Source: Vitellaria paradoxa (Eukaryota; Streptophyta; Magnoliopsida; Ericales; Sapotaceae). From it: a stretch of DNA of 64,000 bases. Both the position numbers and the translations under genes were made by a program. Location of the stretch: contig CM034234.1 of assembly GCA_019916065.1 (NCBI GenBank), positions 6,856,342 through 6,920,341 on the forward strand, in the 5' to 3' direction. Below the pieces are notes generated by a model that saw only the letters and a program-made list of their open reading frames with translations, did no database searches and was not told where the DNA came from. Position 1 is the stretch's first letter; every line of letters begins with the position of its first letter. Shown piece by piece: positions 47,901-57,905 of the stretch.

Positions 47901-50490
47901 ACCAATGCGAACACCAAGAAAAATAGCTCTGATAGGTTTAGCCTTTAGGAGAGCCTCCAAGCCAGACTTGAAATCTAGACGAATAACATCCAGTTGTAAA
48001 CCATAACTGCTCAATCACAAATAGGTTTCATCAATAACTAAATGCTCCAAAATAGAACATGTCTAGAACGTAATACTTTTCATTATCGCATAAAAAAATA
48101 GGACTATGGTAGAAACACAAAATAGAAATAACAAGAAAAACGAAAAAGAAAGATAACGAGAAAATAGTTGTCTTACGTAGAGGCTGTTTCATAAGTGAAC
48201 GAGTTGATTTCAGGAAAGGCAGAGGAGCTCTCAAAATATATAGTTCGGATTGGAAATGCAAATTCATGATCAGTGAGATCCCCATTGGAATGACTTTTTT
48301 CTGCTTGATGCAAAAAATAACCAGCTCGGAGCAGATGTAGCAAAACCTACAAACACCCATGAAAAGTCATTGAATAACAAGTCAAAAAAAATAATTGATG
48401 GGTTGCTCAGTCACTCAGACACAGGCATGACAGCTTACAATTGAGTCCTTTCCTCCATTGAAGCTAAAGGCAACCTCTTCAATACTGTTCAACAAAGCAA
48501 TTCCAAAGTCACAGACTGACTTGACCACAGATGGATAATAACAAGTAAAACTATCATTAAGTGGCACATTGGATAAGATTAAATAAAAATTGGATGACTC
48601 TCCTCTCCTTTACAGTGCTATATGCCGATGCTCAGAAGGAAAAGTTAAAAGAACAACTATTTAAGTGCATTTTGCTTCTCAATCTGTATGCCATCGGCAA
48701 GATCCAAAACAAAAATATGATACTTAGTATTACACAAAACTAGGATTAAATTGCAAGATGAGTTGAGTTGAGCTCAACTCGACAAGACATAACCCAAACT
48801 ACTTTGAGTTGGGAACACAAATCAATCTTCTACAATCTTCTTCCTTTTTTTTTTTTTTTTTTTTTTTGTGGTAAAACCATGTCCCTGCCAAGGCAAGGCA
48901 ACCTATTCTTTCTCACAGCCTCAATGCATGTCCTTTTCAACATTTCCCACATACTCTAGGCTTTCCAACTTGGACTCGGCCACTCCTCCATATCAGTGCA
49001 TTCATGGCAAGAGCTGCGCAAAACAAACCATCTCCAACATATGATTTTCATTTTATACAACCTCTATCTTCCCACAAATGCATTCACTGATTTCCCTTTC
49101 TAGCGTTGCTAATCATGCAACTGCGATTTTGGTTCAAAACTTCTTAAACACCTTGACTTTCATTATTCAAGATGCTACATAAAGGATAGACAAAGTTTAT
49201 TTGATCCAAGATAAGCCAATTTTAAGAATGCATCCAAGATTAGTGATTTTTTTGGATGCTAAGTAGTCCTAAGAATACTAACCACTCATTTCAAGTTGGT
49301 CAAATTTAATTTAATCCTTTAACTTTCTTCTTCCTTTTGGTGGAGAACTCATATGTGCATTTATCCACACTTTTAGGCTCCATTTGGATAATTAGGGATT
49401 CCAAATCATTGGATCTGAGATTGAATTGTATTAAAACATATGCGAAAAAGTTGGTTAGTTTATGGAATAAATGAAGGTTTTCTAATAATTAAAACTAAAG
49501 TAGAGGTGTCACTACCTCTTAAAATGGTGGAACTACTCGTATTAAGGATTTCAAAAATAACTAATATTCTACAATGATTTCAAATCCATCATAATTAATT
49601 ATGTTAAACTACTCAAATCGATAATAAAATCCCTATCTAAACTAACAAATTATATTTGAGCAATTTTCCTTAAATTATTAGCACCAACTCCCTTGACATC
49701 AAATTTATAAATACAATGGCAACCTTAAATTTTCATTTTCCATAAAGGAGATTTTAAAATTATATATAACTTGAGATTTTGATATAAATGTGTCATGGGA
49801 AGCTTAACAGTGGAATAGAAAGACCCACAGAAGTCAAAGACTGCAATTTTGAGATTTCCCAAAGCTATCCTTGAAAATAAGTGGCATATAAAAGATTCAG
49901 AGTTGACAGAAAACTACATGCTAAAACTGCTAAATCATGAAACCGTAGTCCTGGTGAAATTGGAAGTGTGTGCGTTAATTTTATGATAAACAACGACTGT
50001 TTGATGAAAAATAACCAGGAATTGAATAAACCCCTGTGAACCATTTTCACATTCCGTTCATAACTTTTCCAAAACTCCAAGAAACCCTTCACCCATGCAA
50101 AGAGTAACATCCTATTCAAATTCAAAACTGCTCATTTGAGAAAATAGCTTTTATATGCAAGAATTGATTAATACAGTGCATATGCAAGGATTGATTTTCA
50201 CATTAACCAAACAAACCGCAAATTGCCGCATAGAAACTACACAACAAGTGTGTGTGAAACATAAATAAACAAAAATAGCTTCTAAAACCCTTCAAGACCC
50301 AATTCATAACCAAAAAAAAAAAAATGCCATTTTACGCAATTAATAAGGTATCCGGAAAAAAATAAATAAATAAAAGATGTGGAACTCACGAGTAGAGAGC
50401 GAGAGCTCTTTGAATGACATAGATGGCGTTATTGTACTTTGTTTTCAGCCTTCGGTCATCGCTTTCTCTAATTGCTTTATCGATCTCCAT
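26928..50490 (-). CDS. FAD synthase-like / PAPS-reductase-family protein with C-terminal molybdopterin-binding-like domain
   Basis: Sixteen minus-strand exons: 50390-50490, 48439-48484, 48177-48346, 47889-48006, 47688-47770, 46916-46975, 46507-46764, 41257-41353, 39465-39515, 39214-39294, 38845-38916, 38353-38415, 28345-28497, 27253-27310, 27106-27161, 26928-27005. They total 1545 nt, or 514 aa plus stop, all GT..AG and in phase. The N-terminal domain has the PP-loop FNGGKDS (42-48), LGVRIGDP (136-143) and [16 protein letters not shown] (161-176), as in PAPS reductase and eukaryotic FMN adenylyltransferase (yeast Fad1). From about 268 a MoCF-biosynthesis-like domain follows, with IIAVGDEIL (271-279) and [10 protein letters not shown] (332-341). 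The likely role is cytosolic FAD formation from FMN and ATP, inferred from the family. Length and order fit the Arabidopsis At5g03430-type protein. Intron 12 (9855 nt) and intron 7 (5153 nt) are swollen by transposons, yet no exon is damaged. Confidence 0.9.
27440..27525 (-). mobile_element. Truncated SINE-like fragment in intron 14
   Basis: GGGGCCAACTTGCACACAAC followed by TTGATTAGTCCCC resembles the 3' body of tRNA-derived SINEs and the related stretch at 61556-61640, next to a T-run (an A-tail on the other strand). No tRNA-like head is present, so it is a fragment at best. Confidence 0.35.
28037..28156. repeat. 43-bp tandem repeat in intron 13
   Basis: CCCATAATAGCACCAGCG recurs at 28061 and 28104, with a truncated third and a leading partial copy, interleaved with GATTTTCCACCAGTGAGTAA. 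The near-identical copies suggest recent slippage. Confidence 0.85.
29540..29725. repeat. 59-bp tandem repeat, three diverged copies
   Basis: CAGACCTCAGTCATGGGGTA recurs at 29613 and 29672, with a more diverged earlier copy at about 29556 (CAGGCTTAAGCCGTGGGGTA). It lies inside the solo-LTR-like sequence. Internal repeats of this sort are common in LTRs. Confidence 0.75.
30474..30676 (+). repeat. 5' LTR of the copia element
   Basis: Starts TGTTAGAATTTAGG and ends TTTTTCAACT. It contains a doubled TTTCCTTATCTTGGTTTA motif and TATAAATAAGACC at about 30604-30616, a plausible TATA box. The ends are TG..CT rather than the usual TG..CA. If the LTR instead ended in CA at 30673, the AAAAA target duplication would be lost. 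Confidence 0.9.
30677..30688 (+). other. Primer binding site (initiator tRNA-Met type)
   Basis: TGGTATCAGAGC directly after the 5' LTR is the standard plant copia site complementary to the 3' end of initiator methionine tRNA. It primes minus-strand DNA synthesis. Confidence 0.95.
31343..35632 (+). CDS. Copia gag-pol polyprotein, uninterrupted but with two key-residue substitutions
   Basis: About 1429 aa from [13 protein letters not shown]. An in-frame ATG 10 codons upstream is possible; I prefer the start that opens the gag-like part. Order: gag, zinc knuckle near 266-279, protease DSGA (360-363), integrase zinc-binding HHCC region then DD35E residues D545, D608 and E644, reverse transcriptase with YVDD (1095-1098), RNase H from SDADWA. 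The frame runs into the 3' LTR, as often seen in copia elements. The zinc knuckle reads C-x2-Y-x4-H-x4-C, so its second Cys is Tyr269 (codon 32147-32149). In RNase H, the Asp of the usual C-D-N-Q motif is Asn1335 (codon 35345-35347). Both fit G-to-A changes. The element may therefore be unable to move on its own, while still lacking any stop or frameshift. Confidence 0.95.
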   Translation: MAEGKINVIEPKSILMKDEDVPRSITSKKLNGLNYLAWAHAVKVFLRGKKKLKFLTNLPPNSDNIEYDDWLSEDSVVVGWLWHSLEPHIATTVEFCDSSKKIWDSLADSFSQQSNVSRVFELYEQIFATKQGGRPLSEYYSVLKNLWNQLLQYRPFNTDLEQQKRHWEDFMIASLLSGLDIDLRGFKDQILASETLPTAANAYSRLLRSSLGYHTQSQATTSETSALISTDTVTGAFRGSMRGRGRSSRGSSRGGRSSQGRGDRKCSHYGRTNHTEPYCWAKYGKPDQAHHVSDGSTPVTSTQSTHTASEPSSSNNDLATQLSELLQTLRKPHPSTSTVTLANSGNIACTASTPSSWVIDSGANSHISGKSSLFSHLNPINHHVVLADGSSRPVQGQGVISPHPSIHLPQCLYVPNFPFNLLSVSQLTKSLHCSVTFSPTSCVFQDLTNKRTIGLGHEKDGLYYLDPASFSTAASPALSATVSPLQWHFRLGHPSLNKLKSVISHLSPVSSLDCEACQLGKHHRSSFSSHSVSRQPEPFDLVHTDIWGPSRITSINGFQYFVIFVDDHSRMTWLFLMKQRSDLPYIVTRFYNEILTQFNKRIKIFRSDNALEYVQSVMETFCTDRGIIHQTTCIHTSQQNGVAERKHRHLLDVARTMMFNMHVSKPFWGDAVLTASFLINRMPSAVLDNKSPFSILYPEGNSFPLTSRVFGCVAFVHSLDPGLDKLSPRSRKCMFLGYSRTQKGYRCYHPPSRKYFISADVTFFESTPFFSDSGTQLSPDLLSRIQGESYPTREGETSPGNPSPTLPLSFSHPSVQESQQNQLQVYQRDQNRHVVSYDPSNSSELSEVQTSTPSPSNDNLPIALCRCKRTCTQHPLAKFVSYHRASPCLYSFICALSSVSLPVSYQAALSSPGWKRAMDEEMEALYANHTWDLAQLPSGKKTVGCRWVYNVKYLPDGSVERLKARLVAKGYTQTYGVDYLETFSPVARLNSVRILLAVAVSRSWPLYQLDIKNAFLHGELHEEVYMDQPPGYVVPGSEHLVCRLRKSLYGLKQSPRAWFDRFSDVLLKYGLQQSTSDHSVFTLHSSIGTIVLIVYVDDIIISGDDAAGIADLKTHLSHHFHTKDLGALRYFLGIEIARSNTGLMLSQRKYVLDLLSETGLLGSRPAETPMDASVKLDATTGSPFSDVSRYRRLVRKLIYLTVTRPDITYAVHVVSQFMHAPRDTHFEAVCRILRYLKGAPGRSLFYRPSSLLVSGYSDADWARNRDDRRSTSGYCTFVGNNLVTWRSKKQQVVARSSAEAEYRAMAHTASELLWVRSLLRDFGVDVPAPMTMHCNNQVAIFIANNHVFHERTKHIEVDCHFIRDLLLRKKLSTPFVRSSSQLADLLTKPLPRSSFQNLSSKLGIFDLYAPASGGVLEFRNYMILFSILD
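35578..35585 (+). other. Polypurine tract
   Basis: AGGGGGAG immediately before the 3' LTR. It is the expected primer for plus-strand synthesis and overlaps the gag-pol coding frame. Confidence 0.85.
35586..35788 (+). repeat. 3' LTR of the copia element
   Basis: Identical to the 5' LTR except at 35637 and 35728. It is followed by AAAAA. The gag-pol stop codon lies inside it. Confidence 0.93.
37371..37740. repeat. 180-bp tandem duplication in intron 12
   Basis: The stretch GTGTATRTAAGCAAAAACAATG..ACACTAAAGCCATCCTCTTAGC occurs at 37386 and 37566 with about one difference per ten bases. It lies just beyond the end of the solo-LTR-like sequence. No coding role is seen. Confidence 0.85.
43633..45147. 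mobile_element. Probable non-autonomous element nested in the LINE
   Basis: It interrupts the LINE between its RT part and its C-terminal part. Its ends share an inverted GGTTCAAAGT (43633-43642 and, in complement, about 45134-45143). GTAAGTA before and GTGAGTA after could be a diverged target duplication. Boundaries are uncertain and the class is not assigned. It holds no recognisable protein. Confidence 0.4.
44389..44535. mobile_element. Short Tourist-like MITE inside intron 7
   Basis: About 147 bp between TAA and TAA, starting AGGGGTTTTTGGTTGGCTAA and ending TTGGTCAACCAAGCGCCTCC, which are imperfect inverted copies. Confidence 0.5.
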
Positions 50491-50894
50491 CTCTCTCTGT
50501 ATATGTATCGATAGAGAGAGAAAGAGGGATTGAAAGCAAGACAACACAAATCAGGGTCCGTGGAGTGAAGAATGGTTATAAGCCTTTGGAAGGGTTTAAA
50601 AATCAAGAAATCCACTTCTGAAATCTCGAGCACGAAACTTGGAAGAAATGTCCCAGAAATGGATGGAGATTTAATCCTTTGGCCCTGCTTGATGCAGTAA
50701 TAACCCCCCTCAAAACTAATATCCGTGGGTCCCACACGTTCGGCATGATTTGATAAACTCCAAACAGCCCATACTTTTCCCTCCCTCTCCGCTTATTTGT
50801 TGCCATGGGTCCACATTTTTTTTCCCTCCGCGTATAACTTTTGGGCAGGGGTCAAGGTTAGCCAAAACTTCACCCCCTCTTAGCTTATTTTTAA

Positions 50895-51443
50895 GGGTAA
50901 ATTTCACTAACCTCTCCTGAGGTTTATGACACCAATAGAAACCTCCCTTGAAGTTTCTGAAATAACAATGACCTCTCTTCCTTTACCAGATAAATTTCAC
51001 TAACCTCCCCTGAGGTTTTTGAATGTGTAAATTTTTTATACAATCATATTCTTTGCATCGAAAACTTTCAAACGAGTATCATTGTCGTTATTTTTTTGAA
51101 TTCGTGGGAACGGATTTGAAAAATCGTTCTCACAGTTTACTACTTCCTAAAAAAAAAGATGCCAAAATCAACCCAAAACTACATTTTATCTCAATTTATC
51201 TCACAGTTTGCTACTTTTCAGAAAAAAAAAAAAAAAGACGCCAAAATCAACCCTAAACTATATTTTATCTCAATTTATCTTATTTTTTCTTACTCCAAAC
51301 GGGACTTTTACGAGAAAAAATAGATCAGGGGAGGTTAGTGAAATTTATCTGGTAAAAGAAGGGAGGTCAGTGTTATTTCAGAAACTTCAGGGGAGGTTTC
51401 TGTTGGTGTCAGAAACCTCGAGGGAGGTTAGTGAAATTTACCC
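50895..51443. mobile_element. Mutator-type MITE with 9-bp target duplication and long inverted repeats
   Basis: 549 bp bounded by an exact TATTTTTAA at 50886-50894 and 51444-51452. Nine bases is the Mutator-typical duplication size. The ends are inverted copies (GGGTAAATTTCACTAACCT on the left, its complement on the right) extending about 120 bp, and each arm repeats AAATTTCACTAACCTC twice. It has no transposase. It lies about 0.4 kb upstream of the start of the FAD-synthase-like gene, so it may be in that gene's promoter region. Confidence 0.82.
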
Positions 51444-52277
51444 TATTTTTAATGTTTTTGGCCCTCGTTAATAGTATTATTAACTTGATCAAAATGAATA
51501 TAATACTAGTAAAAAAATAATAGACAAGTCAACAGTCAAAATAAATATAAGTAAAAAAATTGAATAATAACTAACCATTCAAAAGTACATTAGATAATTA
51601 AAAAAATTGAATAATTAAAAAAAAGTTCCTTAAATAAATTTATAAAAAATTAAATTTTTAATGAAATAAATAATAACACTTCAAATTATCCAAAAATAAT
51701 TAAATAGAGTGGGTTTTGTAATTTAATATTTAATTTAATGGGTAACCAAGTTTATGACACCACAAGGGTAACAAAGTTATTTGACTGCTTTTTCCATCAT
51801 TTATCCCTTTTTATTTATAAAATATCCAAATCAAATTAAAAGTTATCCCCCTCCATAAATATCACATCAATGTGGGTCAACCCCTAAAAATAATAACTCT
51901 TCTTATTTTACACCCCCTCTAAAACTTATTCTCCTGAAATTTTAACACCATCCAATCGAGCCCTTAATTCCAAAAGAATTATGTTATTTGGATTAAAAAG
52001 GCTAAGTTAATTTATTTTTTTATATTTTTGTTTTATATATTTTTTTATTTGATATTCTTTTTAAAAATCCAGAAAAAAAGAAAACCATTAAATTAAGAAA
52101 ATTCACTTGCAGACCACTCATTTTCTCTGCACGTGATTTTGCAGTTTTTTAAGCTTGTTTTAGATTTTTCTTTTTCAAGAAAGATGAATATCGTGTCAAA
52201 AAATATCAAACGTATAATAAAATAATTTATTTAGAAAAATATCATATAAAGAAAAAAATATCCAAAATAGTAATTTA

Positions 52278-52550
52278 GGATCCATTTGATACACTAATTT
52301 TCATAACTTTACATAATTTTTGTGCCAAAATTATAAAATATAACTTTTTATGCATTAAATTTAATTAAAAGTTGGAGAGAAAATAATAATTTTTATAATC
52401 TCAGTGTATGTATGATTAATTTTTACGTGTTTGATAAAATATTAACTATAAAAGATATTTAATAAAAATTTAAACTTTTCTCAAATGAAAAAAAAAAAGA
52501 ATAAAATAAATCCAAAAATTGCTAACAATTAGTGTACTAAAGGAGTCCCT
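52278..52550. mobile_element. MITE candidate
   Basis: The left end AGGATCCATTTGATACACTA and the complement of the right end AGGGACTCCTTTAGTACACT are imperfect inverted repeats around AT-rich filler. The target duplication is not clear. Confidence 0.5.
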
Positions 52551-54163
52551 ATTTTCTAATTTATCGGGATGATAATGTTAGAAAATGAGAATAATAATGG
52601 GAGATAAAAATGATGAATTATATATTGACGTGCTATAAATTATAAGAAAGAATACAACTATATATATAGATTAAAATAACCTTAGTAAAAAAAAAAAAAC
52701 ATAGAATATTTTAAAATATACTAATTACATATAGAAAAAAAATGTATTCTAATATTAGTAAGTGATTTATAATTTTTTATGATAAATTAATATATTATAA
52801 TAGGTAAATAGCGTTTAGGTTACAAGAATTTTCTATGGTCAAACTGTGAATTTTATGACAAGTTTTTCTAACAAAATAAATAAATTAAGAATTATAATAT
52901 ATAGGTTAATAAAAGATGATAAATTAATATAAAAAACTACTCCCAAATTTGGAAAGAATTAAATTTTATTTTATCTTACAATCGATTTTTGGGTGCTCAA
53001 AGCAAATTTCTTCTAGCCTAAAAAATTAATTGTTTTTTTTTTTCTTATAACTTTATTCTTTTACAAATTTTGAAAATGCATTCTCTCCCCCACTCTCACT
53101 AAGAATGAGTTTGGTGCAAAAAAAAAAAAAAAAGTAAAATATTTTACAATTTTTGTTTTGGTACTGCTATGAGTTATTTTTTTGAAAAAAATTGTGTTTG
53201 GTAGGAATTTGAAAAATTAAAAAAAAATATGAGAAAGATGAAAAAAAAGACAAAAATTAAAGAAAGTTAATAAAAATTAGTAAAATTAGAAATATGTTTG
53301 ATAAATTTCAGTAAAAATAAAAAACAAGGGTTGAGGAAAAATTATAAAATCTGCGTAGTCAAACGGAACCTAAACTCATTCTTCACGGTCTCTCCGTCCT
53401 CTTTCTACCACCATCTAACCCGTCTCCTTTATCCATTTTGTTGACCATTCTGTAATTATTCAAATTTTTGGTATAACCCACCAAGCAATTGACCGGGGAC
53501 AATTTATCCATGCATTCACATTACGGGGTTTTTTTTTTTTTTAAGGTGGCCTTCGCAGGTTAAAAAATTAACATTCGGTAAACACGCTAGTGCTCAAGGA
53601 GAGATTTGAATTATCCATATCTGAAGAACAAATTTAAAATTTTACGAATTAAGCTAACAAGTCAAAGTATTATATTGTTTCCTCTAAAAATAAATAATCA
53701 ATCAAATTAATGTTGTTCCACGAACACAAGAGAGGAAAGTGTATTGCAGTCGCGAAAAATATATTAACTACCCGGGGGATGATGTTACGCTATCAATATA
53801 ACATTATATAAATTTATAAATTAAGTGTCTTTTTAGTGTAATAAAAATGTTAAAAATTTTTAAAAATTATTCACTTTTTATCTCATTTTACGAATTATGA
53901 ACTCAAAAATTATCTCACTTTATCTTAGTCTCTATTACTCCAAACGCCTCCTAAAATATATATATATATTTTTTCAATTTCAATGACTAAAATGTGTAAT
54001 AATATTATAGTCATCGACATGATGTGGTGTAAAAATTAGTAAAATTAAAAAATGTATACAAAACTAAAGTCTAATCACTATAATATTAAATTTAAATTTT
54101 AAATTTTATTATTTAAAACAAGTAAATTGTTTTATAATTAAAATTTTAATATATGTATAAATA

Positions 54164-54581
54164 GGGGGCATTTGGGTCGACGAAAAGTAACGAAAAATGT
54201 GGGTTGAGTAATTTTTTTTGTGTTTGGCGCACAACCATCAAACGACGTTTTTTTAAGAGATGAATAGTCAGTCAAACTTTTTTACTTTTGTGTCAGCTTT
54301 TTAGAGAGAAAAATCGTCCGAACAGTTTTTTTGGTTCGTCGGAACAGTTTTATATCAGAATTTATTAAAAAATGTAAAGAATGTTTAGGATTTGTAGAAA
54401 AGTTATTACGGTTTGTGAAAAGTTATTAGGATTTGTAAAAATTTATTAGGATATGTAGGTATATATAAATTTATAGTTGTTTTACAAAATACGAAAAGTA
54501 AAAAAATATATTAGAGAATTTTAGAGGTTTTTAGATGTTTTTAGAATTTTTTTAGTAATTTTCATTGTACCAAACGGGCCC
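54164..54581. mobile_element. MITE candidate
   Basis: Left end GGGGGCATTTGGGTCGACGA; right end in complement GGGCCCGTTTGGTACAATGA. The filler contains repeated GGATTTGTARAAAWTTATTA units near 54388-54460. No clear target duplication. Confidence 0.5.
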
Positions 54582-54811
54582 ATAATATAAATTTATAAAT
54601 TAAGATATACATATGCATTTTAAATTTTAATAACTAAGATGTATAATAATATTACGGTAATCTACATAATGTGGTGTAACAAACTAATAAATTAAAAAAG
54701 TGTATACAAAACTAAATTCTAATCATTATAATATTAAATTTAAAAAAATATATATTAAATTTAAAATTTACTATTTAGAGCAAGGTAAATTATTTTATAA
54801 TTAAAATTTTA

Positions 54812-54818
<7 letters not shown>

Positions 54819-54878
<60 letters not shown>
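54819..54878. repeat. (TA)n microsatellite, about 30 units
   Basis: The longest simple TA run in the window, about 60 bp. It is likely length-variable and cruciform-prone. Confidence 0.95.
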
Positions 54879-54884
<6 letters not shown>

Positions 54885-57874
54885 TTAAATATCTTTGCTT
54901 TATTAATTATTACACCAGGTGTATCGCTATTACATACGTGAAAATATAGGCTTGCATCAATAGCTAGGAATAAAGTCAGGATTTTTATTTTGGGAGGGCA
55001 AATTTTTTTTTCTTGGGTTAATTTAGGCCTACAAAAAATTATAATTATTTAAATTATATATTTAGTAAATAAAAAATGAATTAATATATATATAAATAGT
55101 GCAATGAACTTTTAAATTTAGATTATTTATAACGATTATGAAAAAAATAAATTTTAATTAGGTTAGTGCATAACTTAAATATTTTAAAACTAAAATTTAT
55201 ATGTACTAGAATTGGTATTTTTATGACTAAGACTAATTATTTTTCAAAATTTTAAAGATAAATTATAATGTAAATTATTTTTATCTAAAATTTATATATA
55301 CAAATAGTATTTTTAAAAAATTAAAAAGTCATGACCTCCTCACCCTATCATTGCCCCGCCCTATTAATAGCAAAAGGTACCCATTCTTTTGGGTTAATGT
55401 TACAAACAGCTCACAAATTCGATGGCATCAATTTGGTGTAATTTTCTTAAACTTTCGTTGATAATCTGACCATAACAGGAGTAGTGTTAGGGCAATCCTT
55501 TAATAGGTTATTTAAGAAGATGCTTAAAATTTGAAAAAATATGGAAGATAGAATTGTAAATGAGTCGAACTGAGTCAAATAATAAGGTGTTCTGTGTTTA
55601 TCTTTTCCTAATAAGAATTTTGTTGAGCTCCCCTCATAAGTCTAAAAACAAATTTAAACTATCCTTTAATGCAATAAATAAGCCATTTCTCAAATTTTTA
55701 TTAAGATCGAAAACATGAGTTTGGAAACAGACACGTGCAAATGTTAGTTTCGATGCATATACCATTGGTAGGCTTATTTAGAGATGGAATCGAATAAGGT
55801 TGTATTTGACCTGTTTCTTGACTCAGTCTTAACCCGCTAACAGGTTAGTCTGACTCTCCTCTGAATTGTGTGCCAATCAAATTCACTCTTAGTTCATCTC
55901 ACTTGCCCCGGCTAAATTTTTTAATATTTTGTTAATATTTTGGAATTTTAAATAAATTAAATATAAATAAAATTTATAACAACACATTGAAATATTGATT
56001 GAGAACAAATTATATTAAGAAATAAACAACTTCATAATTAACATTGATAAAAAAAAACAAAGGCAACAGTGGCTGGTAGCCTAGGGAAGTAAAAAAAATA
56101 ATAAAATAATAAAAAAATAAACCACAGCAACAGTAGCTGCAAAGAAAAAAAAAAAAGGCTTCAACAACTACCTGGGGAAGAAAAAAAATTAAAGAAAAAG
56201 AAAGGGAAGGTGGCAGCAGGCACGGGGGGTGGCTCACCTGAATCGGGTTACAGTGTCCCGGCCAAGTCCTAACCCGAGCAGGACAGAGCGAGATTGGGTC
56301 GGACTGTACGGACATATAGGTCGGGAGGAGACGAAACGGATCATTTTTTTGGACCGAGTCGCAAGTCAACCCAATCCATTTATATTACTAAGTTGGTCGG
56401 ATCTGATATTTATCAAAGGATAGTGTGATTCGTATTATGATGTGGTAGAAGAGAAAGAAATGTGCGCCGAGACCTGGTGAAGTATAAAGGCCTTGAGAAA
56501 GAAAGAGGCGAGAAAAGATAGGGTGAATGAAATGAAAAGTCGAGAAAATATATTTCGAAATTTGTAAAAGGCATATTAAAAAAATAATTAAAAAAGACGA
56601 TTAATGGCTCCCGTTAAATTTGCTCTAAAAACAAAGTCTCACTAATAGATGTATTTAGAGTGAGAAAAAAGTGAAATAAAATTAAATAATTTGAAATAAT
56701 TTATAAATTTATAATTCAGTAGCAGCAGTAAGATAAAAAGTAAATAATCTTTAAAAAATTTTCAAATTATTTAATGTTTTCAACACATCAAACGTAACCT
56801 AAATTTCTATGCTATCATTTTATTAATCTTTCATGTAAAATTCAAGATTCTTAATTTTTATAAAATTAATAAGACTTGTTTTCTTGAAATTATCATGCGT
56901 TATTTGTTTTAAGAGTGATAAATTCAGAAATTTTTAAAATTTAAATATACTCTAATTTATTTTCACATTTTATTTTATGATTTTTATTCTAAAAGCAAGT
57001 GCATCAACGTTAGCAGAGAGGATGAGGAGTAAAAGCAAAATCAAAATCCACCCTGCTGATTTACATTGAATTTGGTCAACCGTCATCACCCGGTAATTTC
57101 GGGTCCAATTGAAATTTTCAAACCGGTAATTTCTGGTCCAATTAAACGTTTCGTTTGATTGCTTCTCTTTCACGACTGCCAATTCCAGTCCAAGACGTGA
57201 TTGCGGATTCATTAGCGTGTTTGAATCAATATTTTGGTGGAGAAAAAGAAACAAAATGATTGAAAAATAAGGTATATATATATTTTTTTAAAGGAAAGTG
57301 CGAATAGTTTTCAACGGCCATGTGTTAAGAAAAATCTGGATAAGTTTTTTTAAATTTAAAAGAAAATATTGTTTAACATGACTACTTTTCCACATAAACG
57401 TGAGGTGAATTTTTAAGTTTTTAAATGAAGTATAATTTCAATGTAAAAATTAATTCAAATAAGTAGGACCAACGAATATAAAATAAATATACTAAAAAAA
57501 AATATATGAATTAGATTATGTTAAAATATGATTTATACACGTTTCAATTAGACTATAATAATATGGTACATACTTAAGCGAAAACATCTGCTTACTCAGT
57601 CATATCTTAATTAATTTGTGTTTGTAGGAATGTAGATAAAATTAGCGGTGTAAAGTTACATAGGATATGTATAGAAAACTTGAATTTGTTGGATGGTTTA
57701 CTGAAAATTACAAATATTTTGATTTGAGACTGGATTTTATTTCATATTTTTCATGTACTTGTTTTTTGCATTGATTACCATTTTCATGAATTAATTCTAA
57801 ATATTTTAGAGACCTACATAATTTATGAAGTACAAGTAGAGGAGTTCCGAGTAACTTTTTAGATAGAAAGTGCA

Positions 57875-57905
<31 letters not shown>

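Noticed and set aside
53520..53680. A decayed tRNA-derived repeat near a long T run
   Set aside because: Only vague similarity to SINE heads; no clear boxes or duplications remain.
56010..56369. A 119-codon minus-strand frame with a proline-rich start and hydrophobic tail
   Set aside because: It derives from A/T runs and a GC-rich transposon-like patch; no family resemblance and no splice or promoter context.
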